Source: Micromussa lordhowensis
Lineage: Eukaryota > Cnidaria > Anthozoa > Scleractinia > Lobophylliidae
Length of the DNA: 64,000 nucleotides
Direction of reading: 5' to 3'
Assembly: GCA_964020085.1 (NCBI GenBank)
Contig: OZ026603.1
Location: 24,423,873 to 24,487,872 of the forward strand
Positions 48,301 through 53,875 of the stretch are shown in pieces. The notes beneath the pieces were generated by a model, which saw only the letters and a list, made by a program, of their open reading frames with translations, searched no databases and was not told the origin of the DNA. The position numbers and the translations under genes are program-made. Each line of letters begins with the position of its first letter. Within the stretch, counting starts at the first letter, position 1.

Positions 48301-48558
48301 CAAAACAAAACAAGAAACAGCACGATGGGTGGTGGGTAACTAAAGAACCTTTACGCGTTTTGTTCACAGGGAGGCGGTGCGAAAAACCAAAAGACACCGA
48401 CAACGGATCCTTGGATTGCAAAACTTACGGAGATTATTTATACTGTTCGGTTGTTTGCACACCAGGACTCGGAAAGGAGCTGTTCCAGTATCACCTCGGT
48501 TCATACTGTACTCCAACAACCTTGGTATGGACTCCACCAGAGATACCTGATTGCGTAG
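22869..48558 (+). CDS. Secreted mosaic protein: F5/8C, six EGF, Sushi, HYR domains (15 exons seen)
   Basis: Exons: 22869-22932, 23888-24030, 24384-24527, 25046-25154, 28542-28727, 28881-29003, 32423-32548, 33614-33736, 34261-34380, 35271-35399, 36021-36218, 37117-37311, 46697-46939, 47746-47982, 48370-48558. All have AG/GT borders and phases that join without a break, giving at least 776 codons. The order is signal peptide, discoidin domain, one atypical and five calcium-binding EGF-like domains, two Sushi (CCP), two HYR and a third Sushi-like domain. Discoidin domains bind glycans or lipids, EGF and Sushi modules mediate protein contacts, and HYR is an Ig-like adhesion fold. Function in matrix or cell-surface recognition is inferred. 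The last exon may end the protein (stop at 48577 if read through) or splice on. Confidence 0.88.
23496..23510 (+). repeat. Poly-C run in intron 1
   Basis: An uninterrupted run of about 15 C follows CCACTC and precedes AATAAAAAAAAAAG. Such runs are prone to sequencing error and could form i-motif or, on the other strand, G-quadruplex-like structure. Nothing else is recognisable in the rest of this intron (22933-23887). Confidence 0.8.
23888..24030 (+). CDS. Exon 2: N-terminal part of F5/8C domain
   Basis: Preceded by AATTATAG and followed by GTCAGG. It encodes [19 protein letters not shown] and ends [14 protein letters not shown], which matches the start of discoidin domains (conserved first Cys, the STVTASS strand, W-CP segment). 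NFT is a possible glycosylation site. Confidence 0.85.
24384..24527 (+). CDS. Exon 3: middle of F5/8C domain
   Basis: Preceded by CTTTACAG, followed by GTAAGA. It encodes [18 protein letters not shown] and [17 protein letters not shown], matching the LQIDLG..K.V..I.TQG and Y.V..S.DG..W blocks of discoidin domains. Confidence 0.88.
25046..25154 (+). CDS. Exon 4: C-terminal part of F5/8C domain
   Basis: Preceded by CTCTTAAAG and followed by GTAAGG. It encodes [20 protein letters not shown] and ends MRIEIFGCK, matching the ARY-IRI-P and C-LR-ELYGC blocks that close discoidin domains; the final Cys pairs with the first one in exon 2. Confidence 0.88.
25531..25672. repeat. 142-bp hairpin with ~60-bp arms
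   Basis: ACTTATTAACCGAG at the left pairs with CGAGGTTAATAAGT at the right, and the inner part (GATGTATTGACCT against AGGTCAATACATC, around the AGCGACAGCG loop) is nearly perfect. It is probably a foldback-type insertion or the end of one. Confidence 0.8.
26372..26712. mobile_element. Small inverted-repeat (MITE-like) element, ends approximate
   Basis: GAGCTTAAGCAAGCCACGAC near 26374 matches the reverse complement of GTCGTCGTTGCTTTAGCTTC near 26695, with an ACGACG-rich subterminal part in both arms. No target duplication was found, so the borders are approximate. Confidence 0.5.
26930..27590. repeat. Dispersed repeat family, copy 2
   Basis: Similar over most of its length to 6720-7450 (shared blocks include TCACTCGTGTTTATG, AGATTCTTATCACGGATATC and CTATACGTTTGTCTAGAG). 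It lacks the GC-rich segment found at 7090-7150 of copy 1. Confidence 0.7.
28120..28455. mobile_element. 336-bp MITE-like element with near-perfect ~37-bp ends
   Basis: AATAGACCTTTTTACCGATA at the left is mirrored by TATCGGTAAAAAGGTCTATT at the right; the match extends inward through GCGGCCATCTTGAATTC. Inner subterminal segments TTATGGGCTGCC / GGGCATCCCATAA are also inverted. Near-identity of the ends suggests recent activity. It lies about 85 bases upstream of the EGF1 exon's splice acceptor. Confidence 0.85.
28542..28727 (+). CDS. Exon 5: EGF-like domain 1, with cysteine-rich insertion
   Basis: Preceded by AAACCTACAG, ending GCAG|GTTGG, phase 1 to 1. It encodes an EGF-like domain starting [15 protein letters not shown] and ending [17 protein letters not shown]. 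Between the third and fourth EGF cysteines there are about 27 residues with four extra cysteines ([12 protein letters not shown] and DFLC), where about 8-10 residues would be usual. There is no calcium-binding DxxEC start. The insertion is in frame, so it may be genuine or an unrecognised short intron. Confidence 0.75.
28881..29003 (+). CDS. Exon 6: calcium-binding EGF-like domain 2
   Basis: Preceded by AATTACAG, followed by GTAAGTC, phase 1 to 1. It encodes [16 protein letters not shown] to DGDQRKCN with six cysteines and the DINEC calcium-binding start. An inverted-repeat element begins only 18 bases after this exon. Confidence 0.92.
29343..29715 (+). repeat. 20-bp minisatellite, left arm
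   Basis: About 18 units of AGTGCACAAATAAGTTTCCC with many single-base variants. The most regular units are at 29635-29715. Confidence 0.88.
29848..30150 (+). pseudogene. Decayed frame with zinc-ribbon-like N-terminus
   Basis: ATG at 29848 begins [13 protein letters not shown], and in a neighbouring frame the next segment reads [12 protein letters not shown]. Together these form a CxxC...CxxC zinc-ribbon-like arrangement of a type seen at the N-terminus of multi-copy cnidarian proteins. Frameshifts break the reading, and later segments ([22 protein letters not shown]) are split between frames. I treat it as a remnant of an element-encoded or amplified gene; exact family unknown. Confidence 0.4.
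30185..30350 (+). repeat. Dispersed repeat family, copy 3 first part
   Basis: Nearly identical to 6690-6860 (shared CACGACTCCTACGGTTCGTG and TTTTTAGTAGAGCTGAGC). It stops where the GIY-YIG remnant begins. Confidence 0.75.
30365..30646 (-). pseudogene. Penelope-like GIY-YIG C-terminal remnant
   Basis: The minus-strand frame reads [20 protein letters not shown] then [18 protein letters not shown], and ends [20 protein letters not shown]. This matches the C-terminal part of Penelope-like elements or related RT-GIY proteins (VVYxxxC core, H-x-R/EEHK, a Glu-containing helix, then LKPxLN). The YVG part is missing, so the nuclease core is damaged. Confidence 0.6.
30787..30897 (+). pseudogene. Short integrase-core-type peptide remnant
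   Basis: In-frame residues [20 protein letters not shown] and IQVPRRVVE precede a stop. The wording GPG-x-GYR-x-xWH-xLR-x-x-IxVPR is one I associate with the N-terminal part of DDE integrase-core proteins common in cnidarian and fish genomes. Only about 36 residues remain. Confidence 0.45.
30905..31170 (-). repeat. Dispersed repeat family, copy 3 second part (inverted)
   Basis: Reverse complement of 7020-7380 (shared TCTAGACAAACGTATAGC and GTAAGCAACATGTT), but without the GC-rich segment at 7090-7150. It is opposite in orientation to the first part at 30185-30350, so the copy has been rearranged. Confidence 0.75.
31190..31550 (-). repeat. 20-bp minisatellite, right arm (inverted)
   Basis: About 17 units of GGGAAACTTATTTGTGCACT, reverse complement of the left-arm array. 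Variant units occur in matching order in both arms (for example the AATATATTT and ATAGTTGTGCAC variants), so the arms were copied as a block. Confidence 0.88.
32423..32548 (+). CDS. Exon 7: calcium-binding EGF-like domain 3
   Basis: Preceded by TTCGTTTAG, followed by GTAAGA, phase 1 to 1. It encodes [16 protein letters not shown] to QDNNHTCE with six cysteines. The intron before it (31845-32422) shows nothing else, and the one after it (32549-33613) is likewise plain. Confidence 0.92.
33614..33736 (+). CDS. Exon 8: calcium-binding EGF-like domain 4
   Basis: Preceded by TTGTTTAG, followed by GTAAGA, phase 1 to 1. It encodes [16 protein letters not shown] to VDSSKKNCK with six cysteines. The following intron has a short CAA repeat near 33910. 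Confidence 0.92.
34261..34380 (+). CDS. Exon 9: EGF-like domain 5
   Basis: Preceded by ATTTCTCAG, followed by GTAAGA, phase 1 to 1. It encodes (D)[15 protein letters not shown] to YDELKCR with six cysteines. The calcium-binding start is DSNEC rather than DI-EC. Confidence 0.9.
34540..35075 (-). mobile_element. tRNA-derived SINE, minus strand, split by a small element
   Basis: Read on the minus strand, a B-box-like GGGTTCGAGCTC (near 35010) is followed by ATTGTGTTGTGTTCTTCGGC, then CTTATCACCCAGG, and after the nested element CATAAATGGGCATCGGCG, GATGGACTAGCAACCCATCC and GGGGGGAGTAGAAATACTCC. I recognise this body as that of a SINE widespread in aquatic invertebrates. A small inverted-repeat element interrupts it at 34687-34924. 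A related SINE tail occurs at 45736-45829. Confidence 0.75.
34687..34924. mobile_element. 238-bp MITE-like element nested in the SINE
   Basis: GGGCCGGGTTGCTCGAAAGC at the left is mirrored by GCTTTGAACAACCCGGCCC at the right, with subterminal GCTAACCCAGGATTA / TAATCCTGGGTTAGC-type segments also inverted. SINE sequence continues on either side, so this insertion is the younger event. Confidence 0.8.
35271..35399 (+). CDS. Exon 10: calcium-binding EGF-like domain 6
   Basis: Preceded by TATCTATTTAG, followed by GTAAGC, phase 1 to 1. It encodes [19 protein letters not shown] to YKDRFSCE with six cysteines. Confidence 0.92.
35583..35765. mobile_element. 183-bp MITE-like element
   Basis: GGGTGCGTTCCTTTGGCGTG at the left is mirrored by CACACCAACGGAACGCATCC at the right; GGATCC-rich parts inside are also self-complementary. 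It interrupts a stretch of degenerate CACTGACTGA-type repeat (35450-35870). Confidence 0.8.
36021..36218 (+). CDS. Exon 11: Sushi (CCP) domain 1
   Basis: Preceded by TTATGTGTAG, followed by GTAAGT, phase 1 to 1. It encodes [19 protein letters not shown], then [14 protein letters not shown] and [17 protein letters not shown]. The Cys pattern and the closing W-x-x-x-x-x-x-C are those of Sushi domains, with one additional cysteine pair. Confidence 0.88.
36303..36475 (+). repeat. (ATA/ATG)n microsatellite
   Basis: About 170 bases of AAT and ATG triplets. Apparent poly-Tyr/His and poly-Ile/Met frames across it are artefacts. Confidence 0.92.
37117..37311 (+). CDS. Exon 12: Sushi (CCP) domain 2
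   Basis: Preceded by TTGTTTTAG, followed by GTAATT, phase 1 to 1. It encodes [32 protein letters not shown] and [18 protein letters not shown], a typical Sushi domain. The next exon is 9.4 kb away. Confidence 0.92.
37330..37575 (+). mobile_element. tRNA-derived SINE, plus strand
   Basis: A-box-like TGGCACAGTGG (37336-37346) and B-box GGGTTTGATTCC (37378-37389) are about 40 bases apart as in tRNA-type promoters. A body with CGAGGGTTTTTCTCCGGCTT and a T-rich tail near 37560 follow. It is a different family from the one at 34540-35075. Confidence 0.8.
37988..45735 (+). repeat. Giant 13-bp minisatellite, ~7.7 kb
   Basis: The unit is TTGTGTTGTGCTC (13 bases), about 600 copies, with recurring variants TATTGTGCTC, GTGCCCTTG, TGTTCTTG, GTGCTATTG and TGTAGTGCTC. 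Because 3 x 13 = 39, several frames on both strands remain open for hundreds of codons (periods like [13 protein letters not shown] and [13 protein letters not shown]). These are not proteins: there is no splice context, no composition change and all frames are equally open. The plus strand is nearly free of A. The array occupies most of the intron between Sushi 2 and HYR 1, and its exact length in the genome is uncertain because such arrays often collapse in assembly. Confidence 0.97.
45736..45829 (+). mobile_element. SINE tail remnant abutting the minisatellite
   Basis: GGACTAGCATCCCATCTAGG, GGGGAGTAGAAATATTCC and CTTCATGCTACTGAAACTGG match the minus-strand SINE at 34540-34640 in sense orientation. 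The upstream part of the SINE is missing; the 13-bp array takes its place. Confidence 0.7.
45830..46615. mobile_element. 786-bp inverted-repeat element
   Basis: GATTTCATACCGTGAGGGCC at the left is mirrored at the right end (GGCCCCCACCATATGAAATC). Arms of more than 200 bases can be followed (for example AATATTGAACAAGATACAG near 45953 with CTGTATCTTGTTCAATATT near 46472). Its centre is near 46220. No transposase frame. Confidence 0.82.
46697..46939 (+). CDS. Exon 13: HYR domain 1
   Basis: Preceded by TTAATCTAG, followed by GTACG, phase 1 to 1. It encodes [17 protein letters not shown], then [20 protein letters not shown] and NCTTDINVR. The ITCP start and the V-Y-A-x-D/NEAGN-x-A-x-C end are characteristic of HYR (hyalin-repeat) domains. 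NCT is a possible glycosylation site. Confidence 0.88.
47746..47982 (+). CDS. Exon 14: HYR domain 2
   Basis: Preceded by ATACTCAG, followed by GTAAGT, phase 1 to 1. It encodes [29 protein letters not shown] and [19 protein letters not shown], a clear HYR domain. The intron before it (46940-47745) shows no other feature. Confidence 0.9.
48370..48558 (+). CDS. Exon 15: Sushi-like domain 3, possibly last exon
   Basis: Preceded by TTTGTTCACAG. It encodes [34 protein letters not shown] and [15 protein letters not shown] follows (GTAG|GTTGG), which would continue in phase 1, but reading through gives only a few more residues to a stop at 48575-48577, so this may be the end of the protein. No further exon of the gene is recognisable to the right in this window. 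Confidence 0.75.
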   Translation, partial: GGGAKNQKTPTTDPWIAKLTEIIYTVRLFAHQDSERSCSSITSVHTVLQQPWYGLHQRYLIA

Positions 48559-48577
48559 GTTGGTGGCATCCTAGGTG

Positions 48578-49628
48578 ACATAATTAAATTGAATTGAAAA
48601 TTTAAAACAGGGGCGCAGTGTTCTACGAAAGCTGGAGTCTAGTTCATGCGATCTGAGTGCTCACGTGACGAATAGTCCAGTTTCGAGTTAACCAACACCT
48701 CTGAATAAAAAATTTAAAGCCGCACCCCTATAAGTCTCAATCTGAAATGAAATATTAACCACAATGCTTTCCTGCATGTATTTAATTTGCAACCGATGCC
48801 AAATCAGACCCGACCACAATATGCGTTTATAAAAGTATCTGTTTTCGTCTCAACGAAGACAAAGCAAAATGCTTAAAGCACACCAACGTCTTCGTTTTGA
48901 TTTTACCTGTCCAAACAAATTCGTTTTCATTCGATAACGCATACTCTTTGATACGTTTTTACCTATCGTCCACACACCCGAAAACGCTGATGAAAACGAC
49001 AGTATTTTTTCGTCACCGTTTTCGAAAGCCTCCGTTTTCACCACAGGTGGCCCAAGCTCGATATATGAGTAGCTCTATGTGGACCTTTGCATTGTTACGT
49101 GACTCGAGCGATTTGCATATTTATAAAGATTTGTATGGGGAAAGAAGTAAACCCGAAAAAAAACGAAAAATTACCGTTGAATTACAATAAAAACCGCTTA
49201 CCTGAATTCCAGCTCCGCTTTCTTTGTGTGCTGTGTGATTTTTTAACGGATTTAGAGCGGTTTAGCGTAGTTTAGGTTCCAACGGTTTCTTCTCTATATA
49301 TAATATATACAAGGTAGGACACTCGAGCTCGAACGGCGACCGGATCAACTGAAGGAGAACGGCCATAAATTCCTTCCAAAGGCTCCGATCGCCTCAAAAC
49401 TCCACGTGGCCCTCGGGAGATAGTCGCCAAACACATCCGTGCCTATCCTTCGAGGACCGTCGGCACAGGAAGGAAATTATTTCTCCGCGATCTCCACAAT
49501 CTTGTCCGTTGAGCTCCATCGAAAACGGCTTTATTCGGATGTCCCGTGCACGGCCGTTTGAAAAATGGCTTAGCGACCCGGCCTAAAGGTAAAATTTCTC
49601 ACTCACACGGTGGACCAAGGTTAAATGA
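48578..49628. other. Non-coding stretch after the mosaic-protein gene
   Basis: I see a stretch with repeated GTTTTCG-type segments (48840-49050), which may be a degenerate repeat, and nothing else that can be assigned. Confidence 0.4.
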
Positions 49629-49797
49629 CCCCGAGAACAATCACACCCTCCTGCCTACCCTCGGCCTTAATTTGCTCACGCCATCGTTTACGCCGTTTAC
49701 GCCATTTCGACTTCTGGAACGAGTTCGGATTGGCCGGCGTAAACGATGGCGTGAGCAAATTAAGGCCCGAGGGTAGGCAGGAGGGTGTGATTGTTCT
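49629..49797. repeat. Hairpin with ~65-bp near-perfect arms beside an assembly gap
   Basis: Left arm AGAACAATCACACCCTCCTG... pairs with right arm ending GGAGGGTGTGATTGTTCT at 49797, and the inner part AATTTGCTCACGCCATCG mirrors CGATGGCGTGAGCAAATT. The right arm ends exactly where the N run begins. Confidence 0.88.
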
Positions 49798-49997
49798 NNN
49801 NNNNNNNNNNNNNNNNNNNNNNNNNNNNNNNNNNNNNNNNNNNNNNNNNNNNNNNNNNNNNNNNNNNNNNNNNNNNNNNNNNNNNNNNNNNNNNNNNNNN
49901 NNNNNNNNNNNNNNNNNNNNNNNNNNNNNNNNNNNNNNNNNNNNNNNNNNNNNNNNNNNNNNNNNNNNNNNNNNNNNNNNNNNNNNNNNNNNNNNNN
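49798..49997. other. Assembly gap of exactly 200 N
   Basis: A placeholder-length gap. It starts at the outer end of the hairpin, so a palindrome-induced break in sequencing or assembly is likely. Confidence 0.95.
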
Positions 49998-50039
49998 TAC
50001 CAGCGGGTAAACTGAAGACTTCATCTACTATGAAAGTGC

Positions 50040-50063
50040 TATCTATATATATATATATATATA
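50040..50063. repeat. (TA)n microsatellite
   Basis: A short TATATA run; others occur at 24549-24563 and 53177-53190. Confidence 0.85.
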
Positions 50064-50099
50064 TGAGGGATATTATTATTATTACTATAGTTTAATGGC

Positions 50100-50480
50100 C
50101 CTTTCCTAGGATCCTGTTTTGATTTTTCGGTTGATCACATTCATTCAGAGGCCCTCAAGGGGGAGCTTGTTACTCCAGAATGAACACCACTTAGTCATTA
50201 GTCATTCCTTTGTATTCACATTTTTATGCCACCTATAGTTTTTATTTATCTCTGATTGTTTAATCCATGTCACCTAGTAGCTAGACCTTTGTGATGTTAC
50301 GTAACCTTAATTTCAATATTTCTGCTCTGTATATATAAGCCTGTGTTTTTCTGACTTGCGATCATTGTAAATAGTTTTAAGTTCTTAGTTTTTAACTTTT
50401 ACCTGAAGAAGGCCGAACGGCCGAAACGTTGTATTAAATCTCGTCCAGAACAGTCAAGAGTTTGTCTCTTCGTCGCTTTT
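50100..50480 (+). mobile_element. Penelope-like element 3' remnant, plus strand
   Basis: Contains the hammerhead-like motif (50403) followed by GTCAAGAGTTTGTCTCTTCG, which recurs in inverted orientation at 50982-51005. Sequence upstream (GTTACGTAACCTTAATTTC near 50298) has a minus-strand counterpart near 51140. It is the non-coding end of an element of the same family as 51020-52070. Confidence 0.65.
50403..50427 (+). ncRNA. Hammerhead-like core motif, copy 2
   Basis: CTGAAGA, then a hairpin GGCC-GAAC-GGCC, then GAAAC. Core residues agree with the hammerhead consensus apart from an extra A before the stem. Confidence 0.4.
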
Positions 50481-50487
50481 TCAAAGT

Positions 50488-50632
50488 ACACTTAACTATA
50501 TATATATAGTTTGCACAGATCCAGCCACGGATATTTACCAGGGTGCCTGCTCTTAAGGTATCACGAGCGTACATATCACGAAGAATGCACTTGCCACAAG
50601 ACCTTTTATTACGCCGACGCGTTTCGCCGTGC

Positions 50633-50666
<34 letters not shown>

Positions 50667-50935
50667 TTTCATTATTCTTTGTCCTATTTATACTTTCCAA
50701 AGCTCGTTAGCTTTGTTTACGTTCATGTGACACAATTAATTGCTTAATAAAACTGTTTACTTGTTTACAGCCTCAGGTAAAAGGCTTAATTAATTGATTT
50801 ACGTGCACTGTCGGCTTAGCGCGCTAATGTCATTGGAAGAGTTTTTCCACTGGTTGAATCTGGATACTCTTACGATTTCGCCGTTTATTCTGTCGAGGAT
50901 TTCTTTGCTGATTTTGCCTATCTCGGATAGCTGGA
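50488..50935 (-). mobile_element. Retroelement remnant, minus strand, with hammerhead-like motif
   Basis: The minus strand gives a short C-terminal peptide QLSEIGKISKEILDRINGEI and FNQWKNSSND before a stop near 50799, wording I associate with the ends of RT proteins in cnidarian genomes. Downstream on that strand lies a hammerhead-like motif (50621-50643). Its family differs from the neighbouring elements. Confidence 0.5.
50621..50643 (-). ncRNA. Hammerhead-like core motif, copy 3
   Basis: On the minus strand CTGAAGA, then GCC-GCAC-GGC, then GAAAC. The stem sequence differs from the other copies while pairing is kept. Confidence 0.4.
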
Positions 50936-51012
50936 ACTGTCAAGAGTTTGTCTCTTCGTCATTTTATTATACCAATCTATATACGAAGAGACAAACTCTT
51001 GACAGTTCCAGC
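50930..51012. repeat. Inverted junction of two retroelement ends
   Basis: GCTGGAACTGTCAAGAG on the left is mirrored by CTCTTGACAGTTCCAGC on the right, with arms of about 31 bases around a 21-base AT-rich loop. The same segment occurs at 50442-50472 in plus orientation. Confidence 0.85.
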
Positions 51013-51023
51013 GTTTAATCGAC

Positions 51024-51047
51024 GTTTCGGCCTTCGGCCTTCTTCAG
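51024..51047 (-). ncRNA. Hammerhead-like core motif, copy 4
   Basis: On the minus strand CTGAAGA, then GGCC-GAA-GGCC, then GAAAC. It lies about 530 bases downstream of the GIY-YIG frame at 51573-52070, in what would be that element's 3' end. Confidence 0.42.
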
Positions 51048-51572
51048 GATAGTTTAAAAGTTAAAAATTAAAAAAGCTATATACAATGGTTGTGAGTGGC
51101 AGGGTTACGGGCTTTTATCTAGTACACAGAAAATGGAAATTAAGGTTACGTAACACAAGAAAAGGTCTTAATTACAAGCTAGGCAAACAAAAAACAATTG
51201 ATAAAGAAAGAACAAACAGACTAATCAGATAAATCGTGTTCTTACGTAACAAACTCCCTACTGAGGGCCTCTCAATGAATGTGCGGGTCAATGTCATAAC
51301 AAGGTCCTCAGAGAGGGCCCCTAAACAATGTTATAGATTCCCAATCGAAAGCCCCTGAATGAAAAACCAAACACAAACATAACAGAATCCCCCAATAGAG
51401 TTTTTGAACAAAAACAACAACGACTAGGTGAAGGCTAACAAAACAGAAGGGCAAGATTACAAACTAGAAACATTCAAAGCTAGATGGGAGCTAACGAGGT
51501 CCTACAGACAGCAAAAATTACGATGATTACAAATTTGGGCTGAAAAGAATTTACACTACAATAGAGACAAAG

Positions 51573-52070
51573 TCAACTGTTGTAGCAGATACGATTTTTG
51601 GATTTGAATTCACGTCTTTTGTTAAGACCGTGTGAATATAATGAAAAGAGTTGTGAGGTCCAATATGCTTCTCTGGTGAGGAGCAGTTGTTCAAGATGGG
51701 TTGCATTTTTGTGGTTTACAATTTGTTCGATAATAATAAAACTAATTTGACAAATTTGATGCTCAAAAGAATTATAATGGACCGCCAACTCACATGTTCT
51801 TCTGTTCTTAAGCATTGATGATTTATGGTTACGAAAACGAACCTTGAATTCTGTTGAAGTGGAGCCCACGTACTGCTTTTTGCATTTGTTACAAGCAGCC
51901 AAATAAATGACATTTTTGGAAGTACAGCTTAATTTCTGATTAATCCTATATATGCGGCCAGTAGCAAAACTCTCAAACTTAGTATCTTGAATCAAAAAAT
52001 TTTTACAAAGGTCACATTTGTAACAACCTCGGTCATCTTCCAAGGTTTCATTTCTGGCTTCAATGTTCAA
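51573..52070 (-). pseudogene. Penelope-like element, GIY-YIG C-terminal region
   Basis: The 166-codon minus-strand frame contains GCYKCDLCKNFL (CxxC), then VIYLAACNKCKKQYVGST, which is the GIY-YIG motif pair in the IYLxxC...YVGST form typical of Penelope-like elements, followed by FRNHKSSMLK and a Glu-containing helix HLEQLLLTREAYW. The reverse transcriptase that should precede it is absent, so the copy is 5' truncated. Confidence 0.85.
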
Positions 52071-52120
52071 ATTTATAATTGTGTAGGAAAAGCAAAATTA
52101 AAACATTGCACTACAGAGCT

Positions 52121-52154
52121 GTTTCGAAAGGGCCTGGTGGTCCTCTCTCGTCAG
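52121..52154 (-). ncRNA. Hammerhead-like core motif, copy 5 (best match)
   Basis: On the minus strand CTGACGA, a stem GAGAGG pairing with CCTTTC (one G-U), then GAAAC. Unlike the other copies there is no extra A between core and stem, so it matches the hammerhead core exactly. It lies just downstream of the stop codon (52193) of the frame at 52193-53173. Confidence 0.5.
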
Positions 52155-52192
52155 GTGCATGAAACGCTGACTAACTGATCCTCCTTTTATAC

Positions 52193-53173
52193 TCAAGCAT
52201 GCTTTATCAAGTATCTGGTTGCGTGCCGGCACGCACTCGCCAGTTCGTTCCTTTTGTTCAGGGTGCCCGTTCCTGGTTTGCATATGATGAAAAATTTCTC
52301 TGTTATGCAAAGGTTGCATTTCTTTGTTACGTTTGAATACGGCCTGGCGCGAGCCATTATTTTCCAGGTCACGGTAAATTTCGTTTTGGCGTCTTTTAGG
52401 CTCCAGATGTATTTAGACAACTCGGTTGCGTTCCTCTTATTCTCATTTCTGAATGAGGCCGTGTGGTTTCGGAATCTTGTTTTGAATTGGTTCGCTGTGA
52501 GTCCGATGTATGTTTCCTTTCCCGTGGGGCTTTCGACGGTGGCTTGATAGACCACGTTCTGGATTAGGCAATCACCGCTTAACGGGCAAGAATGTTTGTC
52601 TCTACAATTGCATGATTTTTCTTTTGATTGAGAATTATTCGCGAGGGAGGACTTGTTGTGAGCGCTGATTTTTCTTTCCAAGTTTGGCATACATGAATAA
52701 CTCACTTTCAAAGTGTTCCTGTTAAAGATTTTTCGTAACGGATGCCCTGGTGTAAAGGATTTTTTTACGATGTGTAAAAATTTCTTTCCCACGTTAGTAG
52801 CAACATTCTTACTGAAAGGGGGATTGTACCACGTTATATTTCGGCGTCTGGTTCTCACCTCACTGCGCGTCTGGTCTTTAGATGTTGGATCAAATCTCAA
52901 TTGGTGCTTGTAGCCACTTTTTTCTAACGCTTGCTGGTATGTGGGTGCTGCTTTATCAAAGGACTCTTTATCCGATGAGATTTCGCTGAGTCTTTTATTG
53001 ATCGCCAGAGGAATGTTCTTAAGGATGGAATTTGGGTGGTTGCTTTCACGATGCACATAAAGCGGTGTGTTGTTGGGCTTTGCGTATGGCTCGTAGGTTC
53101 CCTTGTTTAGGTTTAATGTGACGTCGAGAAAATTGACGATCTTCTTATTTGCTTCGATAGTTATTTTTAAGAT
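52193..53173 (-). pseudogene. Penelope-like RT thumb plus GIY-YIG region
   Basis: The minus-strand frame (GTG-opened part 53056-52193, continuing upstream to 53173) begins VNFLDVTLNLNKGTYEPY and KPNNTPLYVHRESNHPNSI, the C-terminal RT region of this group. It continues to a CNCRDKHSCPLSGDCL cysteine cluster and VVYQATVESPTGKETYIGLT (GIY-YIG). About 325 codons are open without a stop. The catalytic RT part is missing; the 5' border is a TATATA run at 53177-53190. Confidence 0.85.
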
Positions 53174-53287
53174 AGATATATATATATATCATTTTAGAAA
53201 ATAACCCCAAGAAAATAAGTACGTTTCTATAACCCGACAGAAAAATGGCACATGTTTTCTGTAGTTCATTGTAGTTCAGCTCATACC

Positions 53288-53554
53288 TCAATCATCTTCT
53301 ACATGTAAGGCTGCATTCACAGTGAACGTCGGTTCACTTCCTGTTTCAGATGGCCCGCGGCAATTGGAGAAAACAACGTGTATTCCCGAGGCATGATGCA
53401 CGAACGATTTAACATTAGTATATTCTTTTTCGCATCCATTTAGATTACATCTTATTGTAAAAGACGTATCGTTGGCATGTCTAGATCTGTAGTGCGAGAG
53501 TAAAACAGAAAAGAGCAAGAATGTACAGCCACAAATGGCACAATTCCATGCCAT
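53288..53554 (-). CDS. Small protein with two C2H2 zinc fingers
   Basis: ATG at 53554 opens an 88-codon frame. CAICGCTFLLFSVLLSHYRS followed by RH fits C-x2-C-x12-H-x4-H, and CNLNGCEKEYTNVKSFVHHA followed by SGIH fits C-x4-C-x12-H-x4-H. Such N-terminal finger pairs precede larger proteins in multi-copy cnidarian families. Here the frame ends at a stop at 53288, and a GTATGA donor-like site follows just after, so the full gene may have further exons, or this may be an intact small gene or the first exon of a decayed one. Confidence 0.55.
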   Translation of the reverse strand: MAWNCAICGCTFLLFSVLLSHYRSRHANDTSFTIRCNLNGCEKEYTNVKSFVHHASGIHVVFSNCRGPSETGSEPTFTVNAALHVEDD

Positions 53555-53875
53555 GCTTTTCCTTGCAAATATCCACTACCACTCACTACCACACAAATAG
53601 ATTGACAATCACGAGGTGAAAGCAAAGTCTCAGAATCATTAGCCAATGACATCAAACCATTTTCACGTGAAGAAGTGCTCGCCACGTGAAATGTGGCAAA
53701 CTGACCAATAGAATCGAGTTGGTAACCCAGTAAAAATAGTTAGCCAATCAGACTGGCACGATTCACGTGCCATCTCTAAATGACCTGCAAGTTTGCGACC
53801 GTCGGTGCCATTTCACCTCCAAGTTAAGAGCAAGGAAATTGGTGCCGCTATTTAATACTCCGTTTGAGAGGCGAT
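53555..53875. promoter_or_regulatory. Putative divergent promoter between C2H2 and SAM genes
   Basis: The 321 bases separate two start codons in opposite directions. No TATA box is evident near either start. Three copies of CACGTG-related ACGTGAA/ACGTGCC sites occur (53666, 53684, 53767), which is an observation only. The function is inferred from position. Confidence 0.4.
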
